Assembly: GCA_019752045.1 (NCBI GenBank)
Contig: JAIEMP010000012.1
Location: 62,001-126,000 of the forward strand
Origin: Chitinophagaceae bacterium
GTDB taxonomy: Bacteria > Bacteroidota > Bacteroidia > Chitinophagales > Chitinophagaceae
DNA length: 64,000 nt
Reading direction: 5' to 3'
The position numbers and the translations under genes are program-made. Shown here in pieces: positions 7,248-16,135 of this stretch. Within the stretch, counting starts at the first letter, position 1, and every line of letters begins with the position of its first letter. The notes beneath the pieces are model-generated. The model saw nothing but the letters and a program-made list of their open reading frames with translations, did not search any database and had not been told where the DNA came from.

Positions 7248-9293
7248 TCAGTTAACAAAACCCCAAAAGATTCCAAACCTTACAAAAAAACCGGGAGTTG
7301 GCTGCAAAGGTGTAACCATATTGTTGTTGAGAAAACCAAACGATGGACTTACTTCAGCGGTATTCAGATTTTCGGCCCTGATAAACAGGAAAATACTACG
7401 CACTCTGAAGTGCAGATAAGCTGCAATATCGGGTCGGTTTTTGATGGTTGAAGTATTTTGTAAAAAGAACTGACCCAGCACCGGCGAAAAACCATCTGCC
7501 TTATAAGGTGTATGATAACGCAGTTCAAGCCCCGTGCTTAAGTTGAGGTTTTTAAAAAACTTTCCTTCATATGCAAAACGGTTGCGTGTAAAAACCAACG
7601 GCAGGTTTACGGGTGCATTACCGGTTGTTTGCTGCACATAAGCTTCGGTATACCAGTTCCAGTGCCGGCGAAATGTAAATTGCTTTTGCAATTGCAGTTG
7701 AAGCACATTAAATAAAGTTGCTTCCTGAGCAGCCTGTGTGTAATTTTTAAAGTAGATGTAATTTGCTGCCACAAAATATTTTGCACCTAACATAAACCGT
7801 TGCTGCGGCAATTCATACAAAGCAGATGCAATGCTTGTGTTTTCTTTATTGAAATTGGTATTACCAATATTGAAGCGTTTGAAATTACTTTCATCATTAT
7901 GAATAAACGAGGGCGAACGGTTTACATTCTCAAAACCGAGTGTAAGGTATCCCAGTTTTTGACCAATCAACCTTTTTAAAAAAGCATGCACATTGTAATC
8001 GCCATTGTTTAAACCCGTGAGATAAAATGTTCCGGAGAGTTCCATATCCCATTTCCGGTTTTTTGTTTTATTCCGGTATTCACCTTTCAGAAAAAGATTG
8101 TTGTAAGATGGTTGATTGGTTCCAAAATCTGCTTCCAATGTTTGTACACCTGCCGCAGCTTTTAAAAATTGTTGCTGGTTCTTTATATCAGGAAAAGAAT
8201 AAATAGCCAGTTCGTTGCTGAATGTTTTCCAGAAATCTTTTAAGCCGAATGAAGCAGGTATGCCGGTAACGTTGTACAACAAACGATAACCGGCAGTATC
8301 AACCTTTGTATCGGTGTACTCAAATGTATAACGGTTGTACTGCAGCGTATGCTGAAAACGGAACCGTGGATAAAATAAATACACGACACTTGAATCGGTT
8401 GTAATGGAATCTTTTTTACCTACATCATAATGCTGACGAAAAAGCACATTGGTTGTACTGTATTTATTTCCGGTTGCAATCACGTTACTTAAAAAAGACT
8501 GTGCTTCAAAAGCCGATCCGCCCAGGTTGGTGGGGATGTTAAACCGTTCGCTGAATGCAGGCGTACTATCCAGCAACCGCACATCTTTCAACCCGCCGTT
8601 TTCTGTTGCACCAATTTTGTGTCTGCCAATAATAAAGTAAGCGGTGTAACGCTTATTGGGTGTGGTATACCAGGTATTGAACAACAGATTGCTGTGATTA
8701 TTTTTTTGGTTTCGGAAAACTCCGGGTGAATTAATGAGATTAAACTTAAAAGCAAAGTTCCAGTTATAGCGGATGTTTTGTGTATGCTCTACTCCAATCG
8801 TTTGCTCGGCCTTTGTACCCAATACATAAGCAAGCTGTGTGTAGGGCCTTGTAGTATTGTAAAATTTTGTTTGATACACATCGGGGATGTATGCATCATA
8901 CGCATGAAAGCCATGATCCCAACCCGGTTTCATGTTTGGTGAAAACAATAAGGATCTGGATGCGGCACCGGTATTACCCAAAAATATATTGGTCCATGGC
9001 ACAGGCCAGCGGCGACTGAAATCGTTCACCGATGAATCAATAAAATAAAACCGGGCTGTATCTAAATAACGAAAGGCAATGGTTGCAGAATCTTCAAAAC
9101 CCGTGCGGTGCAGCAAAGAATCTTTAAAGGGTCCGCTGCTTCCTCCGCCCCCCCTGCCACCGCCCGTAACATTACCACCCATAAAACCACCGGGGATTTT
9201 TTGCAGCAGGTTGGTATTACCGGTTGGCCTTTGTGCAACCGTAAACAAACAGCTCATTAAAAAAAGAAGGACAGATCCAAAACGCATCATATA
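7248..9293 (-). CDS. Putative porin (Porin_10-like), outer membrane
   Basis: A 681-aa protein. The reading frame is open further upstream, but I start at ATG 9293 (MMRFGSVLLFLMSCLFTVAQ) because this gives a clean signal peptide and the longer version would run across a terminator hairpin at 9300-9318. After a glycine-rich linker (GGNVTGGGRGGGG) the protein is dense in alternating aromatic strands (YNWNFAFKFNLI, YTAYFIIGRHKIG, NWYTEAYVQQTTG) and ends FFVRFGIFWGFVN, like the large Bacteroidota putative porin family. Substrate unknown. It lies upstream of the metal-handling genes on the same strand. Confidence 0.75.
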   Translation of the reverse strand, partial: YMMRFGSVLLFLMSCLFTVAQRPTGNTNLLQKIPGGFMGGNVTGGGRGGGGSSGPFKDSLLHRTGFEDSATIAFRYLDTARFYFIDSSVNDFSRRWPVPWTNIFLGNTGAASRSLLFSPNMKPGWDHGFHAYDAYIPDVYQTKFYNTTRPYTQLAYVLGTKAEQTIGVEHTQNIRYNWNFAFKFNLINSPGVFRNQKNNHSNLLFNTWYTTPNKRYTAYFIIGRHKIGATENGGLKDVRLLDSTPAFSERFNIPTNLGGSAFEAQSFLSNVIATGNKYSTTNVLFRQHYDVGKKDSITTDSSVVYLFYPRFRFQHTLQYNRYTFEYTDTKVDTAGYRLLYNVTGIPASFGLKDFWKTFSNELAIYSFPDIKNQQQFLKAAAGVQTLEADFGTNQPSYNNLFLKGEYRNKTKNRKWDMELSGTFYLTGLNNGDYNVHAFLKRLIGQKLGYLTLGFENVNRSPSFIHNDESNFKRFNIGNTNFNKENTSIASALYELPQQRFMLGAKYFVAANYIYFKNYTQAAQEATLFNVLQLQLQKQFTFRRHWNWYTEAYVQQTTGNAPVNLPLVFTRNRFAYEGKFFKNLNLSTGLELRYHTPYKADGFSPVLGQFFLQNTSTIKNRPDIAAYLHFRVRSIFLFIRAENLNTAEVSPSFGFLNNNMVTPLQPTPGFFVRFGIFWGFVN

Positions 9294-9299
9294 AGAAAA

Positions 9300-9318
9300 A
9301 CGGGCTTTAAAAGCCCGT
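9300..9318 (-). terminator. Terminator of the purine nucleoside phosphorylase gene
   Basis: ACGGGCTT / AAGCCCGT stem with a 3-base loop, followed on the minus strand by TTTTTC. It lies between the phosphorylase gene and the porin and helps fix the porin start. Confidence 0.7.
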
Positions 9319-9399
9319 GTAAAAGTAAATGAATTGAAAGAAACCCTTTGAAATGAACTTTTCAAAACTGATAAGAGGCAGTTAATTTATTTTGATTCC

Positions 9400-9480
9400 A
9401 CGTTTGAAGATTTCGACTCCCGAATTAGCGGGACAGGTTCGCTCAATCTTCAGTATTACCCCTTCGACTTCGCTCAGGAT
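9400..9480. repeat. REP-like intergenic repeat
   Basis: Contains TCGACTTCGCTC (9464-9475) and a related TTCGACTCCCG copy. The reverse complement GAGCGAAGTCGA recurs twice after sucC (18481, 18510). Such GC-rich imperfect palindromes are common between genes in Chitinophagaceae. Confidence 0.55.
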
Positions 9481-9491
9481 AAACTACTATT

Positions 9492-10313
9492 TTAAAGTTC
9501 AATGATCAGTTGTTTTACAATAGCCGTCATCTTTGGTTCGGCTGCTGCTGCTGCCTCTAATACTTCGGCATGTGTAATAATATTCTCTTCTTCACGAATG
9601 CCGAGGTCGGTGATCACACTCATGGCAAAAACAGGCACGCCCATGTGCACCGCTGCAATGACTTCAGATACTGTGCTCATTCCAACAGCATCACCGCCTA
9701 ATGCATGAATCATTCTATATTCACTTCTTGTTTCAAAAGTTGGACCGGTCACTCCGCAATACACGCCTTCTTTTACATCAATCTGCAAATTGGCTGCAAT
9801 GGTTTTTGCTTTGCTGATGAGCTCTTTTTTGTAAGGCTCGCTCATATCGGGGAAACGTGGACCCAACTCATCAATATTTTTTCCCAGCAAGGGGTTGATG
9901 GTAAACTGGCTGATATGATCTTTAATGATCATCAACTCTCCAACTTTAAACGATGGATTTACACCGCCTGCTGCATTGCTGATGATTAAGTTTTTGATGC
10001 CGAGATATTTCATTACACGGATGGGATACACCACTTCTTCAATGGAGTAGCCTTCATAATAATGAAAGCGACCGGCCATTACCACCACATTCTTGTCTCC
10101 TAATTTACCAATCATTAATTTGCCTTTGTGACCTTCAACAGTTGACACAGGAAAATGCGGCAGTTCGGTATAACTGATCTCTGTATCAATATGTATTTCG
10201 TTTGCAAAATGTCCCAGACCGCTGCCCAGCACCACACCTGCATGTACTTCATGCGAATAATGACTGCGGATGTATGCAACTGTTTCCTGAATTTTCTTTA
10301 AGGTATCGCTCAT
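9492..10313 (-). CDS. punA: Purine nucleoside phosphorylase (trimeric, PNP family 2)
   Basis: A 273-aa cytoplasmic enzyme splitting (deoxy)inosine and (deoxy)guanosine with phosphate in purine salvage. Family motifs are present: GSGLGHFA (phosphate site), EGHKGKL, GRFHYYEGY, SNAAGGVN, GPTFETRSEYRM with the substrate Glu, and GMSTVSEV. Length is typical of the human-like trimeric enzymes rather than the hexameric DeoD group. It is a single-gene unit with a -7 box 22 bases upstream and a terminator at 9300-9318. Confidence 0.93.
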   Translation of the reverse strand: MSDTLKKIQETVAYIRSHYSHEVHAGVVLGSGLGHFANEIHIDTEISYTELPHFPVSTVEGHKGKLMIGKLGDKNVVVMAGRFHYYEGYSIEEVVYPIRVMKYLGIKNLIISNAAGGVNPSFKVGELMIIKDHISQFTINPLLGKNIDELGPRFPDMSEPYKKELISKAKTIAANLQIDVKEGVYCGVTGPTFETRSEYRMIHALGGDAVGMSTVSEVIAAVHMGVPVFAMSVITDLGIREEENIITHAEVLEAAAAAEPKMTAIVKQLIIEL

Positions 10314-10334
10314 TTTAGAAAGAAATTAAGGCGG

Positions 10335-10342
10335 CAAATATA
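10335..10342 (-). promoter_or_regulatory. -7 box of the purine nucleoside phosphorylase gene
   Basis: TATATTTG on the minus strand, exact TAnnTTTG, 22 bases from the start codon. The -33 partner is weak. Confidence 0.45.
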
Positions 10343-10360
10343 TTGGATTAAAGTAGTGAT

Positions 10361-10395
10361 AAAAAAAGAGTCCGCAATTGGTCAAAAGCAGACTC
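10361..10395 (-). terminator. Terminator of the esterase-like gene
   Basis: GAGTCTGC / GCGGACTC stem (10368-10375 with 10388-10395, one G-T pair) followed by seven T on the minus strand, just past the stop of the 10417 gene. Confidence 0.75.
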
Positions 10396-10416
10396 CTGTA
10401 TTCAGTTTTTGAATCC

Positions 10417-13400
10417 TTATCGCTGAATGATAATCTGTCTTATTACATTGTGCACTCCATTTGTTATATGAACATTATATACATCATTGGGTAAATCAAA
10501 CACATTAATAGATGTTGATTGGACAGCACTATTAAATTGAATCTGTTTTTTTAGGTTGCCCAGTTTATCATATATTTTAATTTCCTTTATCCGCATCCAT
10601 GCCTGATTGGTAATTCCGTTTTGCTGCATGGTCTGAACATCTACAGAAACATTCAATTGATTTTGTGCCGGGTTGGGTGATGTAATAACCCTTAATGGGA
10701 CACCACCACCGCCGCCACTTGAAACAGAACGATAATAGATAGCTCCTGATGTTGTACCGCAGGAATTGGTTGCAGTGCCATAAAAGACGGCTGTTTTATC
10801 TACTTGTGTAAAGAAAAAGGTAATAACACCTGTTGTAATATTATAATGCCAATTGAAAGATGGATCGTCTGTGCTTACCGTCCAGCTTTCTGTTGCTCCC
10901 GGGAAAGGATTTGTTTGAATGGTATATTGTGTTGCAACATTTACATTTGTGTATGTTGGAGGGGTAAACCGTGGCGGTTTCGGAAAACGAAGATCAAGAT
11001 CAGGTTTGCCTATTGCAATTGTTTTTGCTGCTGAAAATGTTTGATTTGTGCAGGAAACGTTTATGTTAGCCGTTAACGTAACCCGACCATATACCGTTGC
11101 AGTTACCTGAACATTATTGCCGGTACTGTTGCTTGGTATAGATGCAGCATTGGGTGAGATAAGTGTATTGGACAAAACCCAGTTTATTGTTAATCCACTA
11201 CCGGGGGGATTAACTGAATAATTTTGTGCTCCGGAACAAAAAGCAGATAATCCATCTACTGAAAAGATTGTTGAACTGCAGGACTGTGCATCCTCACAAC
11301 TAATAACAGCGTTATCTCTGTTCTCCATTTCATTGTACATCCATTGCGATTGCCGCTTTGTAAAATCTGCATGTTCATAATTGTATAGAGTTGCTGCAAC
11401 ACCATTAACAGTACCGGTAAATGATTCGCTGGCAATATAAGTTTTAGCTCTTGAACCGGCTGTACCATTAATAGGGAAGATATAGGGTTGATTAAATGTT
11501 GCAAGTGAAACATTTTCTAAGTCTAAAGAACTGTTGATAGGTACGGTACTGAAAATATCCTGTTTAAAAGGAATATTAAAATCTACCTCAGCATTCAATA
11601 AATAAACATGAATGAGAGTTCTTAATACGCCGCCAACAAATGAATTTCCATTAAAGTCGGGTATTGAAGTATTACCTCCAAATTGACCACCTGCTCTACC
11701 CGAAGCAGATGAAGTGCCTCCGGGTACAGCATCCCAGGGAATTGTACTGCCAGTTGAATTGCGGATATACGGACCTCCTGTTGTTATCCATCCTGTTCCA
11801 ATTGCGCCCCAAAAATGCCTTATATTTCGTTCCATTTTTACATAGCTTACCTGACCCGAAGCACCTTGCGCTGGAAGTGCATTTACCTGAATGTTAAGCT
11901 TATACTTGCTTATGACGAGACCCATTAATACAAATTTACCAGTTGCGATATTCTCATTATATTGAATTAACAAAGTACTTGGCTGCATCACCCACTTACT
12001 GCATTGCGAACCCTGTGCTATGGCTTTAAAATCATAAAGAGGTGGTGTTGACAACGTTTGTGATGCTGTAAAATCCACCATAGTTCTGTATGGGCCGTTG
12101 GGTAGAAAGAACGTATTGCTTACTACTGTACCTGTTCCATTTAAAACCCTTAGTAATAACAACTGACTGGTGGCAGGTTGGTTGTTGAGGTTGTAAAATT
12201 CTTTTAACTTATCATCATTGTCTTTAAATTTTCGATCAAAGATTTTTAACTCCCCGAAATCCTGTAAAAAATGTTGTAACCCTCGTGGTACATTACCTCC
12301 CTGGTGTGGACTGTCGTAAGTAAGTAACAGCCTTGTATCTGTGCTGTTTGTTCCCCGGTTTTTGGTCATTTTAGCCAAGGTGTAGCGGCTTATAATACCA
12401 CCAAAGCTTATACCCATTACCACATTCTTTTCCTTTATACCCAATGCATTGTTTACTTTTAATGCGTTTAACTGGTCAATTACTTTCTCCAGCATCTTGG
12501 CATTGTTTTCAACATAATCCATCGTGAAATAATTTACAAATACCAAATCATAACCGGCAGTTTCATCAAGTTCTTTATTTAAATCAAAATCACCTGGGGT
12601 TACAACAATTTTATTCCATTCATCAAGCAAAGAGTTAATGGTATAATTCTCTTTATCTATTACAGGAGCTACATCATTTAAATCGTATCCCTCCACAACA
12701 ATAAAAGGCTTAACTAATTTATTGGCCAATGCTGTACCCTGTCTTTTTGTGCTGTACCTGATATACACCTTTGCTCCAAAATGTTCACCGGCAACAGCAG
12801 GTATTGTAATAGCAGGGTTAGCTAATTCCACTTCGCTAAGCGGAGCATATCGTGCATTTACATTATTGTTTACAGTTGTTACCATTACAAATTGCTGGCT
12901 GTAACAGTAATACACGCTGCCATCTGTACAGTTAACCCTGATGGCAAATTTTTTATACCCGCTGCTGTCAGTATACGTATAACTTACCGCAGCATTGGAG
13001 GCAATGGTCTGGTAACCTGCTCCTTTAAGAAAATCAACCGCCACACTGCTGATTGTTTTACCGCAATTACTGTAAACCAACGCAGGGTTAAAACTTAAGC
13101 TAATGATATTTTTTTGTTGTGCATTTTCCAGTACAGGGCTGGCAGCAAAAAAATTATGTTCCATATACGGGCTTTGTGTACGGCCCGGTACATCCAGTAT
13201 CTGATTATTGCCATTATTGCTGAACAGGTTGAGGTTAATGGCATCTTCATTTGCGGTTGCATACTTTGCAATCAAAAAAATTAAAGGCGTATGGTTTGAA
13301 GCAGGCAGTTGGCTGATGGTATTATTCACTAGGTCCAATGAAGTTAGCAGAGGCGCCCCGTTGTAAATACGTGCCTGCTCAATATCATTGTACAAAAAGC

Positions 13401-13626
13401 GGAAGCCTGAAATAAACTGAATAAAATTACTGTCGGCCAGTACACCGGTGTACCATTTTTTCTCCGCAAACTGCGGCCCGTATTCATCTAAATAACCACT
13501 GGGTACCTGGCTTTTATTTATATATTGGAAAATATGATCCAGTTCTGCACGTACAGGATCGGTTTGGGCAAAGGCTTTACTGGTTAGTAATACGGCGATT
13601 ACTAACATCTTAAAGAGATGTTTCAT
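10417..13626 (-). CDS. T9SS-exported esterase/lipase-like protein with sorting domain
   Basis: A 1069-aa secreted protein. I start at MKHLFKMLVIAVLL (13626), a clear signal peptide. The central region has VVMGISFGGIISRYTL, a GxSxG nucleophile elbow (Ser about 407), preceded by a strand (LVFVNYFTMDY) and followed by LLLTYDSPHQGG, so an alpha/beta-hydrolase (esterase or lipase) fold is likely. Ig/PKD-like segments follow at about 810-970, then a Por_Secre_tail type IX sorting domain (NPAQNQLNVSVDV, IYDKLGNLKKQI, ending RQIIIQR). It is the only intact copy in an array where its first ~66 codons recur three times upstream between lipoprotein genes. Catalytic Asp/His were not assigned. Confidence 0.75.
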   Translation of the reverse strand: MKHLFKMLVIAVLLTSKAFAQTDPVRAELDHIFQYINKSQVPSGYLDEYGPQFAEKKWYTGVLADSNFIQFISGFRFLYNDIEQARIYNGAPLLTSLDLVNNTISQLPASNHTPLIFLIAKYATANEDAINLNLFSNNGNNQILDVPGRTQSPYMEHNFFAASPVLENAQQKNIISLSFNPALVYSNCGKTISSVAVDFLKGAGYQTIASNAAVSYTYTDSSGYKKFAIRVNCTDGSVYYCYSQQFVMVTTVNNNVNARYAPLSEVELANPAITIPAVAGEHFGAKVYIRYSTKRQGTALANKLVKPFIVVEGYDLNDVAPVIDKENYTINSLLDEWNKIVVTPGDFDLNKELDETAGYDLVFVNYFTMDYVENNAKMLEKVIDQLNALKVNNALGIKEKNVVMGISFGGIISRYTLAKMTKNRGTNSTDTRLLLTYDSPHQGGNVPRGLQHFLQDFGELKIFDRKFKDNDDKLKEFYNLNNQPATSQLLLLRVLNGTGTVVSNTFFLPNGPYRTMVDFTASQTLSTPPLYDFKAIAQGSQCSKWVMQPSTLLIQYNENIATGKFVLMGLVISKYKLNIQVNALPAQGASGQVSYVKMERNIRHFWGAIGTGWITTGGPYIRNSTGSTIPWDAVPGGTSSASGRAGGQFGGNTSIPDFNGNSFVGGVLRTLIHVYLLNAEVDFNIPFKQDIFSTVPINSSLDLENVSLATFNQPYIFPINGTAGSRAKTYIASESFTGTVNGVAATLYNYEHADFTKRQSQWMYNEMENRDNAVISCEDAQSCSSTIFSVDGLSAFCSGAQNYSVNPPGSGLTINWVLSNTLISPNAASIPSNSTGNNVQVTATVYGRVTLTANINVSCTNQTFSAAKTIAIGKPDLDLRFPKPPRFTPPTYTNVNVATQYTIQTNPFPGATESWTVSTDDPSFNWHYNITTGVITFFFTQVDKTAVFYGTATNSCGTTSGAIYYRSVSSGGGGGVPLRVITSPNPAQNQLNVSVDVQTMQQNGITNQAWMRIKEIKIYDKLGNLKKQIQFNSAVQSTSINVFDLPNDVYNVHITNGVHNVIRQIIIQR

Positions 13627-13643
13627 GTTATATGTTTTAAGGA

Positions 13644-14201
13644 TTATAATTTGGCATCGAAGCGGCCATGAGTTATAGTAATGGTTTCGCAACCTGATTT
13701 TGATAAGGAAAATTCAAAAGTTCCTGAAATTATTCCATTAGTCAAATCAAACCGGGTTATCATAATTTCCCCTTTCGATTTAACAAGCGAATCGTTTGGA
13801 AGATATGTGCGACAGATACTTGTAATTTTATGATTGCTATAATTTAGTCCCATATTTAGCGAATCAGTATTTGTTACATAAGTTTTCTTATGGAGTATTG
13901 AATCTACTCCAATCCCAATATAGTCATCTCTATTCTGTGACGAATTTTGATATTCGGCACGAATTGAGAATTCGCCTCCATTGATATTATCATAATAAAA
14001 ACGTAGTGCGCTTGTAGAAAACCAATCTTCTTTAGCAGGTATCCATGCTTTGCCATTCACAAGGCATCCAAAGGTTTTGGCTCCTGATTGCGTGGCAGGC
14101 GGAAGTTTTTCAAGCTCAGTGAGTTTATTTTTTTTACAACCACTGCCTGAGGTTGTGGTAATTGCAATAATCCAGGCAAGTAGTAAAAGTTTATGTTTCA
14201 T
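13644..14201 (-). CDS. Small lipoprotein, array copy 1 (DUF6252-like)
   Basis: A 185-aa lipoprotein: signal peptide with lipobox ending GSGC22, then KKNKLTELEKLPPATQSGAK and TFGCLVNGKAWIPA, a beginning seen in many Bacteroidota lipoproteins of the DUF6252 type. The C-terminus GCETITITHGRFDAKL is shared with copy 2. Probably faces the periplasm or outer surface. It ends 17 bases before the start of the intact esterase-like gene, so the two are likely co-transcribed. The first ~70 and last ~16 residues are nearly identical to copy 2; residues ~72-165 are divergent. Function unknown; an inhibitor, chaperone or surface partner of the exported hydrolase is conceivable from linkage only. Confidence 0.75.
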   Translation of the reverse strand: MKHKLLLLAWIIAITTTSGSGCKKNKLTELEKLPPATQSGAKTFGCLVNGKAWIPAKEDWFSTSALRFYYDNINGGEFSIRAEYQNSSQNRDDYIGIGVDSILHKKTYVTNTDSLNMGLNYSNHKITSICRTYLPNDSLVKSKGEIMITRFDLTNGIISGTFEFSLSKSGCETITITHGRFDAKL

Positions 14202-14283
14202 GTTATCTCCATTTTATATAACTGGTAAAAATCAGGAATAGTTTTTATTTAAAAAATGACGATCATCATGTGCAGACAATTTT

Positions 14284-14463
14284 TTAACCACTTCTTATCA
14301 GCAAACTGTGGGATTCGTATTCATCCAAATAACTACTCGGTATCTGGCTTTTATCCATGTGCTGAAAAATATGATTCAGTTCAGCACGTACAGGATCGGT
14401 TTGGGCAAAGGCTTTACTGGTTAGCAATACGGCGATTACTAACATCTTGAAGAGATGTTTCAT
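14284..14463 (-). pseudogene. Orphan 5' fragment 1 of the esterase gene
   Basis: Starts MKHLFKMLVIAVLL as the intact gene at 13626 does, with the same signal peptide and QTDPVRAELNHIFQ. After SSYLDEY a one-base shift relative to the intact gene changes the frame, and TAA follows after 59 codons. In the other frame QFADKKW is still readable, matching QFAEKKW of the intact protein, after which homology ends. It retains signal peptide plus about 40 residues, so a short secreted peptide could still be made. Confidence 0.8.
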
Positions 14464-14480
14464 GTTATATGTTTTAAGGA

Positions 14481-15041
14481 TTATAGTTTGGCATCGAAAC
14501 GGCCATGAGTTATAGTAATGGTTTCACACCCTGGTTTTTTTATGGTGAATTCAAAAGTGCCGGATACTATTCCGTTTATCAGATCTAATTTTGTTATTTT
14601 AATAATACCTGTGGTTTCTGCATCATTATCCATAGAAGAAACAGATCGGCATGTACTGAAATTTTTTGTATTCCTAAATAATACACGGGCAATATTTGTA
14701 CTGTTGTTTTTTAAAACATATATATTTTTTGATAGTATTGAATCACATCCCATCACAACTGCTTCATTTCTATTTTGGGGTGAGTTTTGATATTCAGCAT
14801 TAATTGCAAATTGCCCTCCATTATCAGTATAATAATAAAAACGTAGTGCGCTTGTAGAAAACCAATCTTCTTTAGCAGGTATCCATGCCTTACCATTCAC
14901 AAGGCATCCAAAGGTTTTAGCTCCTGTTTGCGTGGCAGGTGGTAGTTTTTCAAGCTCAGAGAGTTTATTTTTTTTACAACCACTGCCTGAGGTTGTGGTA
15001 ATTGCAATAATCCAGGCAAGTAGTAAAAGTTTATGTTTCAT
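14481..15041 (-). CDS. Small lipoprotein, array copy 2 (DUF6252-like)
   Basis: A 186-aa lipoprotein almost identical to copy 1 over the signal peptide, lipobox (GSGC22) and the first ~70 residues, and over the last 16. The central ~95 residues are divergent (NEAVVMGCDSILSKNIY against DDYIGIGVDSILHKKTY). The 5' flank is also near-identical to copy 1, so duplication was recent, yet the centre has changed, which suggests recombination or diversifying selection rather than drift. Followed by esterase fragment 1 after 17 bases, exactly mirroring copy 1 and the intact esterase. Confidence 0.75.
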   Translation of the reverse strand: MKHKLLLLAWIIAITTTSGSGCKKNKLSELEKLPPATQTGAKTFGCLVNGKAWIPAKEDWFSTSALRFYYYTDNGGQFAINAEYQNSPQNRNEAVVMGCDSILSKNIYVLKNNSTNIARVLFRNTKNFSTCRSVSSMDNDAETTGIIKITKLDLINGIVSGTFEFTIKKPGCETITITHGRFDAKL

Positions 15042-15123
15042 GTTATCTCCATTTTATATAACTGGTAAAAATCAGGAATAGTTTTTATTTAAAAAATGAC
15101 GATCATCATGTGCAGACAATTTT

Positions 15124-15303
15124 TTAACCACTTCTTATCAGCAAACTGTGGGATTCGTATTCATCCAAATAACTACTCGGTATCTGGCTTTTATCCATGT
15201 GCTGAAAAATATGATTCAGTTCAGCACGTACAGGATCGGTTTGGGCAAAGGCTTTACTGGTTAGTAATACGGCGATTACTAACATCTTGAAGAGATGTTT
15301 CAT
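15124..15303 (-). pseudogene. Orphan 5' fragment 2 of the esterase gene
   Basis: Same 59-codon fragment as at 14284-14463, displaced by 840 bp, differing by very few bases (one is the C/T near 14425/15265). It carries the same frame shift after SSYLDEY, so the shift predates the duplication. Confidence 0.8.
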
Positions 15304-15328
15304 GTTTGGTGTTTAAGTGATTAAATAA

Positions 15329-15859
15329 TTATAGTTTTTTATCGAAACGTCCATTGGTAATTCGTATAGTATCTGTACAGCCTTGAGCATAAATGATACA
15401 ATTGAATTCTCCTGATACGATACCGTTTTGCAGATCATATCGTGTAATTTTTAGGTTCCCCTTTCGGTACACACTATCATTGAGGGGTATATAACAGTTA
15501 CTTATTTCATCAATACCCAAAGTAGTTTTCCCCTTATTATCAAATGGAACATTAATTCCTGAATAAAGGCCGTATGATGCGATAGTTACTGCCAGTTTTT
15601 TAGCTGTTTCAAAATTATAAGTGCGGATACCAAGTGAGCTATCAAAAGCATCTACAAAAACCCGGTAGTTTGAGTGGTTGCCATCCCATCCTCCCGGTAA
15701 ATAAGCTTTCCCATTTATAAGACACCCAAACGTATTAGCTCCTGTTTGCGTGGCGGGTGGTAGCTTATCAAGTTCAGAGAGTTTATTTTTTTTGCAACCA
15801 CTGCCTAAGCTTGTGGTAATAATGATAAGCCATGTAAGGAGTATTATTTTATGTTTCAT
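15329..15859 (-). CDS. Small lipoprotein, array copy 3 (DUF6252-like)
   Basis: A 176-aa lipoprotein with the same start (signal peptide, LGSGC, KKNKLSELDKLPPATQTGAN, TFGCLINGKAYLP) but a body clearly diverged from copies 1 and 2. The end GCTDTIRITNGRFDKKL is recognisably the same motif. It represents an older duplication. It precedes esterase fragment 2 on the minus strand with 25 bases between, keeping the lipoprotein-then-esterase order. Confidence 0.75.
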   Translation of the reverse strand: MKHKIILLTWLIIITTSLGSGCKKNKLSELDKLPPATQTGANTFGCLINGKAYLPGGWDGNHSNYRVFVDAFDSSLGIRTYNFETAKKLAVTIASYGLYSGINVPFDNKGKTTLGIDEISNCYIPLNDSVYRKGNLKITRYDLQNGIVSGEFNCIIYAQGCTDTIRITNGRFDKKL

Positions 15860-15923
15860 GTTATCTTCATTTTATACATCAGTTAAAAATCAGGAAAAAT
15901 TTTTACAAAAAGAATGACGAAAA

Positions 15924-16121
15924 TCATAAGCATACATCTTTGTGCCATTTTTTTTCCGCAAACTGCGGCCCGTATTCATCTAAGTAGCCACTGGGCACCT
16001 GGCTTTTATCAATGTATTGAAAAATATAGTTGATACGGGTGGCAAATGCATTAAATGTATTTTGGGCATAAGAAGGAAGTATTGCTGTAAAAAGCAATAG
16101 AAGTGTTATAAATCTTTTCAT
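15924..16121 (-). pseudogene. Orphan 5' fragment 3 of the esterase gene
   Basis: A 65-codon ORF with its own signal peptide (MKRFITLLLLFTAILPSYAQ) and then INYIFQYIDKSQVPSGYLDE followed by YGPQFAEKKW, matching the intact protein residue for residue over this part. Homology stops right after KKW, the same point as in fragments 1 and 2, and the frame ends 6 codons later. The frame is intact here, so a 65-aa secreted peptide could be expressed. Confidence 0.75.
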
Positions 16122-16135
16122 AAAAGTTAGTTTTT

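Larger units (their letters stand above)
13624..15303. repeat. Tandem duplication, two copies of an 840-bp unit
   Basis: Copy 1 (13624-14463) and copy 2 (14464-15303) each contain one lipoprotein gene plus the 5' end of the esterase gene. The offset is exactly 840 bp at several landmarks (14201/15041, 14284/15124, 14463/15303). Bases 13987-14463 match 14827-15303 almost perfectly, while the middle of the lipoprotein genes differs strongly. An older, diverged third and fourth unit lie upstream (15304-16660). Confidence 0.9.

Noticed and set aside
9294-9365. N-terminal extension of the Porin_10 gene
   Set aside because: It runs through a terminator hairpin and destroys the signal peptide; ATG at 9293 was chosen.
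14256-14450. 64-codon plus-strand frames at 14256 and 15096
   Set aside because: They are antisense to the esterase 5' fragments, and both copies look alike only because the DNA is duplicated.
13624-15303. Interpretation of the array as a CRISPR or insertion sequence
   Set aside because: Units are 840 bp with coding content, and there are no transposase genes, terminal inverted repeats or short regular spacers.
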